Under the pieces are notes generated by a model. That model was not told where the DNA came from. It saw only the letters and a list, made by a program, of their open reading frames with translations, and made no database searches. A program made the position numbers and the translations under genes. Shown one piece after another: positions 8,366-14,140 of a stretch of DNA of 18,657 nt (within the stretch, counting starts at the first letter, position 1; each line of letters starts with the position of its first letter). The stretch lies in assembly GCA_900544375.1 (NCBI GenBank), contig UQUZ01000051.1, positions 1 through 18,657 on the forward strand. The letters are read 5' to 3'. This DNA is from an uncultured Oscillospiraceae bacterium (lineage in GTDB: Bacteria; Bacillota; Clostridia; Oscillospirales; Acutalibacteraceae).

Positions 8366-8737
8366 TCACAATTTCCCGCCTGAAACATGCGCGCGGATTT
8401 TATCAAACGACTCCTGGCTGATCACATGCTCCATCCGGCAGGCATCCTGCGCCGCTATTTCAGGGCTGACGCCGAGCGCCGTTAAATACTCTGTTAAAAG
8501 CCGATGGCGCTCATAAATCCGCTCCGCAATCTCGCGCCCAGAGGCCGTCAGGCTCAGAAAACCCTCCCCATCCATCGTGATATGACCCGCCTGGCGCAAA
8601 ATGGACATTGCCCTTGAAACGCTGGGCTTGGTAACGGAAAGGGCATGCGCCACGTCAATTGACCGCACGCTGCCCTTTTCATTTTTTAGCATAAGAATCA
8701 TCTCAAGATAATTTTCGCCCGATTCCTGTATTTTCAT
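8366..8737 (-). CDS. DtxR/MntR-family metal-dependent transcriptional regulator
   Basis: A 123-aa regulator. A winged helix-turn-helix domain (about residues 1-62, with VTKPSVSRAMSILRQAGHI as recognition region) is followed by a dimerisation/metal domain. There is no C-terminal SH3-like domain, so it has the short MntR-like architecture. By recalled alignment to DtxR and MntR, the metal-site positions are Asn9 (Met10 in DtxR, Asp8 in MntR), Glu12, His78, Cys100, Glu103 and His104. The C-x-x-E-H pattern matches the iron-sensing DtxR type, where Mn-sensing MntR has Glu in place of the Cys. It begins the operon with the ECF importer (6-base gap to ecfT) and very likely controls it. The ATG at 8737 is preceded by GGGGGA. 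Metal identity is inference. Confidence 0.88.
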   Translation of the reverse strand: MKIQESGENYLEMILMLKNEKGSVRSIDVAHALSVTKPSVSRAMSILRQAGHITMDGEGFLSLTASGREIAERIYERHRLLTEYLTALGVSPEIAAQDACRMEHVISQESFDKIRAHVSGGKL

Positions 8738-8752
8738 GGCAAGTCCCCCTTT

Positions 8753-8768
8753 TTACATCATGTGTTAA
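8753..8768. promoter_or_regulatory. Candidate operator for the DtxR-like regulator
   Basis: An imperfect inverted repeat of form TTA-N3-CATG-N3-TAA (TTACATCATGTGTTAA on the + strand). It abuts and overlaps by one base the -10 element of the operon promoter and lies just upstream of the regulator's ribosome-binding site. Binding there would block transcription start, the usual arrangement for autoregulated DtxR-family operons. It does not match a consensus I can name; the symmetry and position are the only evidence. Confidence 0.4.
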
Positions 8769-8796
8769 TCGTAGCCCATTTTGCGCCGTTTTGCAA
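8768..8796 (-). promoter_or_regulatory. Sigma-A promoter of the metalloregulator-ECF operon
   Basis: On the - strand, a -35 element TTGCAA (8791-8796) and a -10 element TACGAT (8768-8773) are separated by exactly 17 bases. The start point should fall about 8760, some 23 bases upstream of the regulator ATG. The promoter begins right after the HAD gene stop. Confidence 0.7.
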
Positions 8797-8803
8797 GGGC
8801 AGG

Positions 8804-9403
8804 CTACCGCCCTAAGCGGGAGAATATAGCTTTTCTCAGCCGGGGCGTATCGCCGTCAAAAACGTAGCCCTCCATCCCGCACTGCCGGGCGGCCCTAATA
8901 TTCTCCTCCAGATCGTCAATAAAAAAGCATTCCTCTGGGCGAAGCGCATATTTCGTCAGCAGATAGGTGTAAATCCCCGGCTCCGGTTTTGCCATTTGCA
9001 CTTCGCCTGAAATGACAATTCCGTCAAAGCCCTGTACAGCGTCATAAAAATCCAGATGCTGTGCAAAAAAAACAGATGCGTTTGATAAAAGATAGCGCGG
9101 CACATTTTGATCCTTTAAATCCGCTATCAGTTCTGGAATACCGTCCATATAGGGCAGATAGCGGTACCAATCACGAAAAAAAGCGCGGGCAGCCGTATGC
9201 AGTCGGCTGGGCAGCCGTTCCAGCGCCTGTGCGGTATAAACCTCATAGGAGATTCGGCCTGCATCTAATGAAGCCCAATCATAAAAAATGGCCTGACGGA
9301 ACGCCTGGCGATCTGCCTGCGCTTGGCAAAACCGGCCAATCAGTTCCTCCGAATTGTAGCGCCCAATCACATTGCCAAAATCAAAAACAATATTACGTAT
9401 CAT
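8804..9403 (-). CDS. HAD-superfamily phosphatase, YihX-like
   Basis: A 199-aa haloacid dehalogenase-like hydrolase (subfamily IA). Motif I is FDFGNV with nucleophile Asp8; the usual second Asp is Gly, as in the YihX-type sugar phosphatases (D-L-G-N-V). Motif II is LLSNAS, the motif II/III lysine is in MAKPEPGIY, and motif III is FIDDLEENI. An all-helical cap lies between motifs I and II. The reaction is probably dephosphorylation of a small sugar phosphate, but the substrate cannot be told from sequence. The frame is open upstream to 9472, but GGGGGAG lies 7 bases before the ATG at 9403. It may read through into the ECF operon, although that has its own promoter. Confidence 0.85.
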   Translation of the reverse strand: MIRNIVFDFGNVIGRYNSEELIGRFCQAQADRQAFRQAIFYDWASLDAGRISYEVYTAQALERLPSRLHTAARAFFRDWYRYLPYMDGIPELIADLKDQNVPRYLLSNASVFFAQHLDFYDAVQGFDGIVISGEVQMAKPEPGIYTYLLTKYALRPEECFFIDDLEENIRAARQCGMEGYVFDGDTPRLRKAIFSRLGR

Positions 9404-9486
9404 GCTAAGCTCCCCCTGCCTGATTCTCCCGCTTTTTGCTGTTTCCTGCGCCTCGTAACGCCTCGTCATCAAATACCGTATTCCAA

Positions 9487-9515
9487 ATCAAAATTACTCC
9501 CCAAAAGGGTGACAA
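9487..9515 (-). promoter_or_regulatory. Possible promoter for the HAD phosphatase gene
   Basis: On the - strand TTGTCA (9510-9515) and TTTGAT (9487-9492) are 17 bases apart, about 85 bases upstream of the HAD start. The -35 is good (5 of 6) and the -10 weak (4 of 6), so this is only a candidate. Confidence 0.3.
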
Positions 9516-9579
9516 GGCGCAGATGCACCCATACACAGAGGCCCTAAAAAGCCTTTTGATGCGGAGAACCGTTTTGTTC

Positions 9580-9626
9580 GAAGGGGGCTGCTGCAAAATG
9601 CAATGCATTTTGCAGCAGCCCCCTTC
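9580..9626. repeat. 47-nt palindrome (23-bp perfect arms, one central base)
   Basis: The left arm 9580-9602 begins GAAGGGGGCTGCTGC. The right arm 9604-9626 is its exact reverse complement around a single central A at 9603. It lies 42 bases after the stop of the zinc-ribbon gene (read on the - strand) and could act as that operon's terminator. However, no U-run follows on the - strand; a modest T-rich stretch (CTTTTTGCTTTT) follows on the + strand. It may instead be the terminus of a repetitive element. Confidence 0.85.
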
Positions 9627-9667
9627 ACACATGCTTTTTGCTTTTCAAAAAACGCTTGGCCGTGGGG

Positions 9668-10093
9668 TCAATCGTCTTCCTCATCACTGCCCGCACAGTC
9701 GTCGCAATCACAATCAAAGTCAAATTCCAGCTCAGTGCCACAATTGGGGCATTCGATTGCGCCATCCTCCAGGATACTTTCGTCGAGGTAAATCGTCTCA
9801 TGGCATGCGGGGCATTCCACCTCATACATCTCGTCATCGTCATCGCAGCAATCGCACTCGTCGTCGTAATCACCGAAAACAAGCTCTTCCACATCCGCGA
9901 GATCCTCATCAACAGCGTCGATCTGCTCGCCCAGCTCCGCTACCTCGTCCTCCAGATCGGAGACGGTAAGCGCCATATCCTCGAGCACTTCCATAATCGC
10001 GTCAAACATTTTGGTTTCCGCCTTGTCCTGCGCAAGGTCAAGCCCCTTCGCGAGGCCCTTGAGATAGGCCACTTTTTCCGTAACTGTCATCAT
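9668..10093 (-). CDS. Acidic coiled-coil zinc-ribbon protein (CD1247-like)
   Basis: A 141-aa, strongly acidic protein that I associate with the Clostridia family named after C. difficile CD1247; function unknown. The N-terminus (TVTEKVAYLKGLAKGL) is the conserved family domain. Residues about 42-72 form a heptad-rich acidic coiled coil. A zinc ribbon follows, with Cys94/Cys97 (CPAC) and Cys115/Cys118 (CPNC). Unusually, two extra cysteine clusters flank it: Cys80, Cys82, Cys83 and Cys128, Cys130, Cys133, within Asp-rich tracts. AAGGAG lies 6 bases before the ATG at 10093; a second ATG follows at once (10090). It sits 95 bases downstream of efp. The neighbourhood suggests a translation- or transcription-linked role, but this is inference. 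Confidence 0.75.
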   Translation of the reverse strand: MMTVTEKVAYLKGLAKGLDLAQDKAETKMFDAIMEVLEDMALTVSDLEDEVAELGEQIDAVDEDLADVEELVFGDYDDECDCCDDDDEMYEVECPACHETIYLDESILEDGAIECPNCGTELEFDFDCDCDDCAGSDEEDD

Positions 10094-10188
10094 GATAATC
10101 TCCTTTTAAAGGTTATAGATTGATCCGGCCATGCCGCATAAATGCCCGGAACAGGACCCCATTTCAATATACCCGCCTGAAAGGGCGC

Positions 10189-10746
10189 TTATGCACGGCT
10201 CATATACTCGCCGGTACGGGTATCAATATTAATCATCTCACCCTCGTCGATAAACAGGGGCACACGAATCTCCGCGCCGGTTTCCAGCGTGGCGGGCTTG
10301 GTGGCATTGGTGGCCGTGTCGCCCTTGAAGCCCGGGTCTGTTTTGGCTACTTCCAGCGTGACGAACGTCGGCGGCTCCACGCCGAACACATTGCCTTTAT
10401 AGGACAGAATCTTGCAGACCATATTCTCCTTGACAAACTTAAAGGTATCCGGCAAATCGCTTGCATTGATCGGGATCAGCTCATAGCTCTCAGGGTCCAT
10501 AAAATAATAGAGATCGCCGTCGTTATAAGAATACTCCATCTCCTTGCGCTCAATATAAGCGGTCGGGAATTTATCCGTGGGGTTAAAGGTGCGCTCTGTG
10601 ACGGCGCCGGCAATCACGTTGCGGATTTTTGTGCGCACAAAGGCCGCGCCCTTGCCGGGCTTTACATGCTGGAATTCAATGATCTGATAAACGTTTCCGT
10701 CCATCTCAAACGTAACGCCGTTTCTGAAATCACCTGCTGATACCAT
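10189..10746 (-). CDS. efp: Elongation factor P
   Basis: A 185-aa tRNA-mimic translation factor, the normal length. It binds between the P and E sites of the ribosome and relieves stalling at consecutive prolines. The N-terminal KOW-like domain carries the tip loop KPGKGAAFV with Lys32, the residue modified in Bacillus subtilis EF-P; the C-terminal domain ends with the family pattern IDTRTGEYMSRA. No modification enzyme is encoded nearby. The ATG is preceded by GGAGG at 10-base spacing. The gene has its own promoter in the 96-bp gap after pepP. Two proline-rich repeat products further right in the window could be EF-P clients, though their prolines are mostly not consecutive. Confidence 0.97.
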   Translation of the reverse strand: MVSAGDFRNGVTFEMDGNVYQIIEFQHVKPGKGAAFVRTKIRNVIAGAVTERTFNPTDKFPTAYIERKEMEYSYNDGDLYYFMDPESYELIPINASDLPDTFKFVKENMVCKILSYKGNVFGVEPPTFVTLEVAKTDPGFKGDTATNATKPATLETGAEIRVPLFIDEGEMINIDTRTGEYMSRA

Positions 10747-10791
10747 AACTAAAATTCCTCCGATTAACGTATTATAACTTGAAACGATATT

Positions 10792-10820
10792 AGTTTATCG
10801 TACTTCCTAAAAATTTTCAA
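10792..10820 (-). promoter_or_regulatory. Promoter of efp
   Basis: On the - strand TTGAAA (10815-10820) and TAAACT (10792-10797) are separated by 17 bases, about 45 bases upstream of the efp ATG. An A/T-rich leader with a GGAGG site follows. Confidence 0.6.
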
Positions 10821-10842
10821 GACTTATCTGCGAAAACCTGCC

Positions 10843-11919
10843 TTATACAGGCAAAACAATCAAATCCTTCGGCGCATTCGTCAAATTTTCACAGCCATCC
10901 TGCGTAAGAAAGGCCATATCCTCGATACGGACGCCAAACCGGCCGGGCAGGTAAATCCCTGGCTCCACCGTGACAACATGGCCGGGAGCCAGCACCTGCT
11001 TTGACGCAGGCGACAAAACCGGCTGCTCATGGATCTCAATCCCAACGCCGTGGCCTGTGCCATGGCGATAATCGTTGCCATAGCCCTCCCGGGTAATCAG
11101 CTCGCGCGCAGCGCGATCCGCTTCCATGCAGGCCACGCCGGGCCGCAAGAAATCGAGCGCCGCCCGCTGGGCACGCAGAACGATATCATACACATTTTTT
11201 CGCTCTTCATCCACTTCTCCCACGGCTACCGTGCGCGTCATATCGCTGTGATAGCCGCCTACCACTGCGCCGTAATCCATCGTGACAAAATCACCGGATT
11301 GAATCCGGTATTCGGAGGGCACGCCGTGCGGCATGGAGGAGTTGACGCCGCCCACAGCGATCGTTTCAAAGGAAAGCGCCTGCGCGCCATGGGAGAGCAT
11401 AAAGTGGTCGAGCTCCAGCGCGATCTCCCGCTCCGTCACGCCCGGCCGGATGAAGGTAAGAATATGGTCAAACGCCTGCTCCGCAATGCGCTGCGCGCGG
11501 ATGATCTGCTCCTTTTCCCCTGCGCTTTTGACCATGCGCAGGGAATCGATCGATTGATCCAGCCCATCGCCTGTATCCAGCTCCACATCCGGCAGCATCG
11601 CCTGATAGCGCGCCGCCTGGCTGAGCGTAACACGCTCTGCCTCCAGCATGAGCCGCTTAATCCCGTTTGCCCGCAGCAGCATGGGCAGCTGCGCGGAGAG
11701 ATTGGTCAGCTCCTCCACCTCACAGCCGGACACAGCCCGGCGCGCCGCTTCAATATAGCGGCTGTCCGTAAGAAAAATGCTCCCACCGCGCGATACGAGC
11801 AACACACCTGCCGAGGAGGAAAAGCCCGTAAAATACCGCCTGTTTTCTTCACTTACCACCAGCGCCGCCTGAGCTCCGGGCGCAAGCGCCTGCGCCAAAG
11901 CCTGCAACCTCTCCTGCAT
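10843..11919 (-). CDS. Xaa-Pro peptidase, M24 family (aminopeptidase P-like)
   Basis: A 358-aa cytosolic metallopeptidase that should remove N-terminal residues preceding proline. The creatinase-type N-terminal domain (LVVSEENRRYFTGFSSSAG) is followed by a pita-bread catalytic domain. The five expected metal ligands are visible: two Asp in TMDYGAVVGGYHSDMTRT, His in YRHGTGHGVGIEIHE, Glu in VTVEPGIY and Glu in GVRIEDMAF. The open frame begins 19 codons further upstream, but that extension runs through a hairpin and the purine-rich ribosome-binding region. The ATG at 11919, preceded by GAAAGGA, gives the usual length. It sits between aroQ and efp, a gene order common in Clostridia and Bacilli. 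Confidence 0.9.
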   Translation of the reverse strand: MQERLQALAQALAPGAQAALVVSEENRRYFTGFSSSAGVLLVSRGGSIFLTDSRYIEAARRAVSGCEVEELTNLSAQLPMLLRANGIKRLMLEAERVTLSQAARYQAMLPDVELDTGDGLDQSIDSLRMVKSAGEKEQIIRAQRIAEQAFDHILTFIRPGVTEREIALELDHFMLSHGAQALSFETIAVGGVNSSMPHGVPSEYRIQSGDFVTMDYGAVVGGYHSDMTRTVAVGEVDEERKNVYDIVLRAQRAALDFLRPGVACMEADRAARELITREGYGNDYRHGTGHGVGIEIHEQPVLSPASKQVLAPGHVVTVEPGIYLPGRFGVRIEDMAFLTQDGCENLTNAPKDLIVLPV

Positions 11920-11942
11920 GGGATCAGCCGTCCTTTCTTCCT

Positions 11943-11972
11943 CCGGGCCACAGTTACACAGCTGTGGCCCGG
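11943..11972. promoter_or_regulatory. Hairpin in the pepP leader
   Basis: Perfect 11-bp arms, CCGGGCCACAG (11943-11953) and CTGTGGCCCGG (11962-11972), close an 8-base loop just upstream of the GGAGGAAGAAAGGA region of the M24 peptidase gene. There is no T tract, so it is not a normal terminator. It could protect the mRNA end or modulate translation. Confidence 0.55.
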
Positions 11973-12042
11973 CCAAAATATAAGTGGAATGGATGCTTCA
12001 TAAGCACAAAACACAAATAGGAGGATTCACCATTCCAATATT

Positions 12043-12498
12043 CTATTCCCGGGAGCCCACTCCCGTTTTCTCATATTCATCCAGCGCTTCAACCGCCAGC
12101 CGGTAGCCAAGCTTGCCAAGGCCCGCGATCTGGCCGATGCACACCGGCGCGATGACGGACGTGTGGCGAAACGCCTCACGCGCATGGATATTGGAGAGAT
12201 GCACCTCCACAAATGGTTTGCCCGTCGCGGCGATTGCATCACGCAGAGCATAGCTGTAGTGCGTGTAAGCGCCCGCATTCATCACGCAGCCGTCATAGCC
12301 CTCAAGCAGCACGCCGTGAACAGCGCCGATAAGCTCTCCCTCGCTGTTGGATTGGAAAAAATCAAGAATAATTCCTCGCTCCTGTGCAAACGCCCGCAGC
12401 TCATTGTTGATATCCTCCAGCGTCTCACTCCCGTAGACGGACGGCTCGCGCAGCCCTGTCATATTCAAATTCGGCCCGTTGATCACACGCAGTTTCAT
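12043..12498 (-). CDS. aroQ: 3-dehydroquinate dehydratase, type II
   Basis: A 151-aa type II dehydroquinase forming 3-dehydroshikimate in the shikimate (aromatic amino acid) pathway; such enzymes are dodecamers. The N-terminal INGPNLNMTGLREPSVYG contains the catalytic Tyr22. NAGAYTHYSYALRDAI binds the substrate carboxylate, and His100 in VEVHLSNIHAREAFRH is the acid/base partner. The common NHEGELID stretch reads NSEGELIG here. The length is typical. The start ATG at 12498 has an AAGGAAG site upstream. It lies 29 bases after the yqeG stop, and about 120 bases separate it from the M24 peptidase start. Confidence 0.95.
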   Translation of the reverse strand: MKLRVINGPNLNMTGLREPSVYGSETLEDINNELRAFAQERGIILDFFQSNSEGELIGAVHGVLLEGYDGCVMNAGAYTHYSYALRDAIAATGKPFVEVHLSNIHAREAFRHTSVIAPVCIGQIAGLGKLGYRLAVEALDEYEKTGVGSRE

Positions 12499-12527
12499 GG
12501 CAATACGCTTCCTTTCTAGAGCCAGGC

Positions 12528-13058
12528 TTAAGCATCCAAATCGTAAAAGCCCGTGGGATGCAAGCGGTCGAATGCCTCCAACACCGGCTGCTCCCTCCTG
12601 CGGCGGCTTTCAAAAATCTTCACATTGCGCTCTTCCTTGCGAGCAGGATCTACAAAGATGGTCACAGCGCCACAGAGATTGCCGCCCCGGATATCGGTTA
12701 AAAGCTGATCGCCCACCACAGCCATCTCCTGCACGCGGATTTTCATGCGCCTGGCCGCACGCCAAAATCCGAAGGGCATCGGCTTTGCGGACATACCAAG
12801 TGCCGGTACGCCCGCCATTTCTGATATTTTGCGCGCCCGGGCGGGCAGGGCATTGGATACGATCACAAGCCGGATGCCGCCCTCCCGCATCGTTTGGATC
12901 CACTCCGGCACGCCCTCAATAAAAGTTAACACGCTGTCATAGGCAATGGTATTGTCGATATCGAGCGCCAGTCCTTTGATTCCAAGCCTTTTAAGCTCAT
13001 CCGCCTTTAAGTCAGTCACGCGGCGCACGCGGTAGCGTGGCATTAAAAGATTTTTCAT
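12528..13058 (-). CDS. yqeG: YqeG-family HAD phosphatase (subfamily IIIA)
   Basis: A 176-aa HAD phosphatase close in length to B. subtilis YqeG. The N-terminus (MKNLLMPRYRVRRVTDLKAD) is family-typical. Motif I is ALDIDNTI with Asp33 and Asp35, motif II is VIVSNA, a conserved lysine is in SAKPMPFGF, and motif III is VVGDQLLTDI. The family is related to phosphatidylglycerophosphate phosphatases, but its bacterial substrate is not settled, so I give the function only as a phosphatase. An upstream in-frame codon at 13115 exists, but AAAGGAAAG lies about 10 bases before the ATG at 13058. No convincing promoter is seen in the 60 bases after the rpsU terminator; it may depend on readthrough. Confidence 0.9.
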   Translation of the reverse strand: MKNLLMPRYRVRRVTDLKADELKRLGIKGLALDIDNTIAYDSVLTFIEGVPEWIQTMREGGIRLVIVSNALPARARKISEMAGVPALGMSAKPMPFGFWRAARRMKIRVQEMAVVGDQLLTDIRGGNLCGAVTIFVDPARKEERNVKIFESRRRREQPVLEAFDRLHPTGFYDLDA

Positions 13059-13117
13059 GAAACGGCTTTCCTTTCTTTTCCGCCGATGCCAGCGGGTTCG
13101 CCTTTTGGCGCACAAAT

Positions 13118-13145
13118 GAAAAAGCGGGCACGCAGCCCGCTTTTA
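13118..13145 (-). terminator. Terminator after rpsU
   Basis: A 10-bp stem, AAAAGCGGGC (13120-13129) with GCCCGCTTTT (13135-13144), closes a 5-base loop. Read on the - strand it ends in TTTTTC, 10-30 bases after the rpsU stop. Downstream yqeG expression would need readthrough or its own promoter. Confidence 0.85.
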
Positions 13146-13153
13146 AAAACAAA

Positions 13154-13330
13154 TCACTTATACTTGCGCTTACGAGCAGCCTCGGACTTCTTCTTTCTCT
13201 TCACGCTGGGCTTTTCGTAGTGCTCTCTTTTGCGGACTTCCTGAATGACTCCGTCGCGCGACGTCTGCCTCTTGAACCGTCTCAGGGCGCTATCCAAGGA
13301 TTCATTTTCTTTTACTTTGACCTGGCTCAT
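13154..13330 (-). CDS. rpsU: 30S ribosomal protein S21
   Basis: A 58-aa basic protein. It begins MSQVKVKENESLDSALRRFK and ends in the lysine/arginine-rich tail KKKSEAARKRKYK, a clear bS21 sequence of normal length. S21 binds the 30S platform near the anti-Shine-Dalgarno region and helps initiation. The ATG at 13330 follows a strong GGAGGG site about 10 bases upstream. The gene has a perfect consensus promoter and its own terminator, as expected for a highly expressed single gene. Confidence 0.97.
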   Translation of the reverse strand: MSQVKVKENESLDSALRRFKRQTSRDGVIQEVRKREHYEKPSVKRKKKSEAARKRKYK

Positions 13331-13389
13331 CTGTAATTCCCTCCCTCCGGCAAATCGCAGGGGTTGTTTTCCTTTACGGATACTTCGTT

Positions 13390-13418
13390 ATTATACAATA
13401 CTCCCCTTGCGCTGTCAA
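13390..13418 (-). promoter_or_regulatory. Perfect consensus sigma-A promoter of rpsU
   Basis: On the - strand TTGACA (13413-13418) and TATAAT (13390-13395) are separated by exactly 17 bases, both hexamers matching the consensus at all positions. The leader to the rpsU ATG is about 55 bases. Confidence 0.92.
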
Positions 13419-13481
13419 CCATTTTATCGATAGAATTGCATAAAAATCACCGTTAAAAAATGGGACGGAACAGGGGCGCCG

Positions 13482-14105
13482 TTATGCCTGCTTCTCCTGC
13501 AAAAAGGCGAGCGCATGTGCCCGGATATAATCCGCCGCGAGGGATTTGACCCGCTCCAGTTGAAAGGCATCGGCAAACGCATGGTCAAGAGCCTCCACAC
13601 GCCCCTGGTCGATGGATACGATCTCATTTCCCTCGTCGAACATCTCATACTCCTCCGCCGCAATACGTGCTTCCTCCTGCGCATCGATATGCCGGAGCGC
13701 CCGGGGCGCGAGAGAGAGAAGCGGCTCGCCATTGATGCGAAAAAAGCGGCTGAGCTTCTGCACGCCATCCTCACAGAGATAATAAAGGGCATACATCTCC
13801 CGTTCCGGCTCTGTGCAGGCCTGAAAGGCCGCCGTCATATCCGCCTGCTTTTCGAGCCGTTGCTGCAAATGGCACACCACACCGTCCAGCAGGGTATCCT
13901 GCGAAGCGTCGGCGATCACATCGGCCGTTAACACCGCGTATTCTTTTCTGAGCCGCGCCTCATATTTCAGCTTTTCCTCTATTTCCGCCCGTTTTTCGCC
14001 TCGTTTGCGTGCCGCCTGTGCCGCCTTGCTCCAAGCAAAGAAGGCCGCTACAGCCAGTATAACAAGCAGAATCCATAAATACCAATACTCTGCCAACACA
14101 TTCAT
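13482..14105 (-). CDS. Unrecognised membrane-anchored protein
   Basis: A 207-aa protein I do not recognise. It begins with one hydrophobic segment (about residues 6-24, EYWYLWILLVILAVAAFFAW) followed by a basic, helical, probably coiled stretch (KAAQAARKRGEKRAEIEEKLKYE). The rest is a soluble, mostly helical, mildly acidic domain, so an N-terminal membrane anchor with a cytoplasmic domain is likely. No catalytic motif is visible. The frame opens at a TTG (14123), but GGGAGG lies within that extension, about 10 bases before the ATG at 14105, which I take as the start. It lies 35 bases after the rsmI stop and is probably the last gene of the LRR lipoprotein-trmN6-rsmI transcript. Confidence 0.7.
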   Translation of the reverse strand: MNVLAEYWYLWILLVILAVAAFFAWSKAAQAARKRGEKRAEIEEKLKYEARLRKEYAVLTADVIADASQDTLLDGVVCHLQQRLEKQADMTAAFQACTEPEREMYALYYLCEDGVQKLSRFFRINGEPLLSLAPRALRHIDAQEEARIAAEEYEMFDEGNEIVSIDQGRVEALDHAFADAFQLERVKSLAADYIRAHALAFLQEKQA

Positions 14106-14140
14106 CGCCCAGTCGCCTCCCAAAAGGGTCGTTCTATGTT

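Larger units (their letters stand above)
9404..9667. other. Non-coding stretch, possible interspersed repetitive element
   Basis: This 264-bp gap between the HAD gene and the zinc-ribbon gene holds a 47-nt palindrome (9580-9626) and several small inverted repeats such as CCCC-AAAA-GGG. Most of it stays open on both strands without looking like a protein. Double-strand openness plus a long palindrome is common for small mobile or REP-like intergenic elements. I have an impression of having seen similar peptides as spurious ORFs in related genomes, but cannot verify it. Confidence 0.4.

Noticed and set aside
8738..8803. B12 riboswitch expected upstream of a CblT-like transporter operon
   Set aside because: The leader is only some 23 bases from the predicted start point to the ATG, far too short for a cobalamin riboswitch.
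8804..9403. HAD protein as inactive because motif I lacks the second Asp (D-F-G)
   Set aside because: The same substitution is found in active YihX-type phosphatases, and the nucleophile Asp, motif II Ser, Lys and motif III Asp pair are all present.
9436..9969. + strand frame of 177 codons running from the repetitive gap into the zinc-ribbon gene
   Set aside because: Its second half is antisense to the zinc-ribbon gene and is an Arg/His/Pro-rich shadow; its first half lies in the probable repetitive element.
11029..12003. Long + strand open frame (324 codons) opposite the M24 peptidase gene
   Set aside because: It is the antisense shadow of a well-supported metallopeptidase gene in GC-rich sequence; its product is rich in His, Arg and Ala with no recognisable domain.
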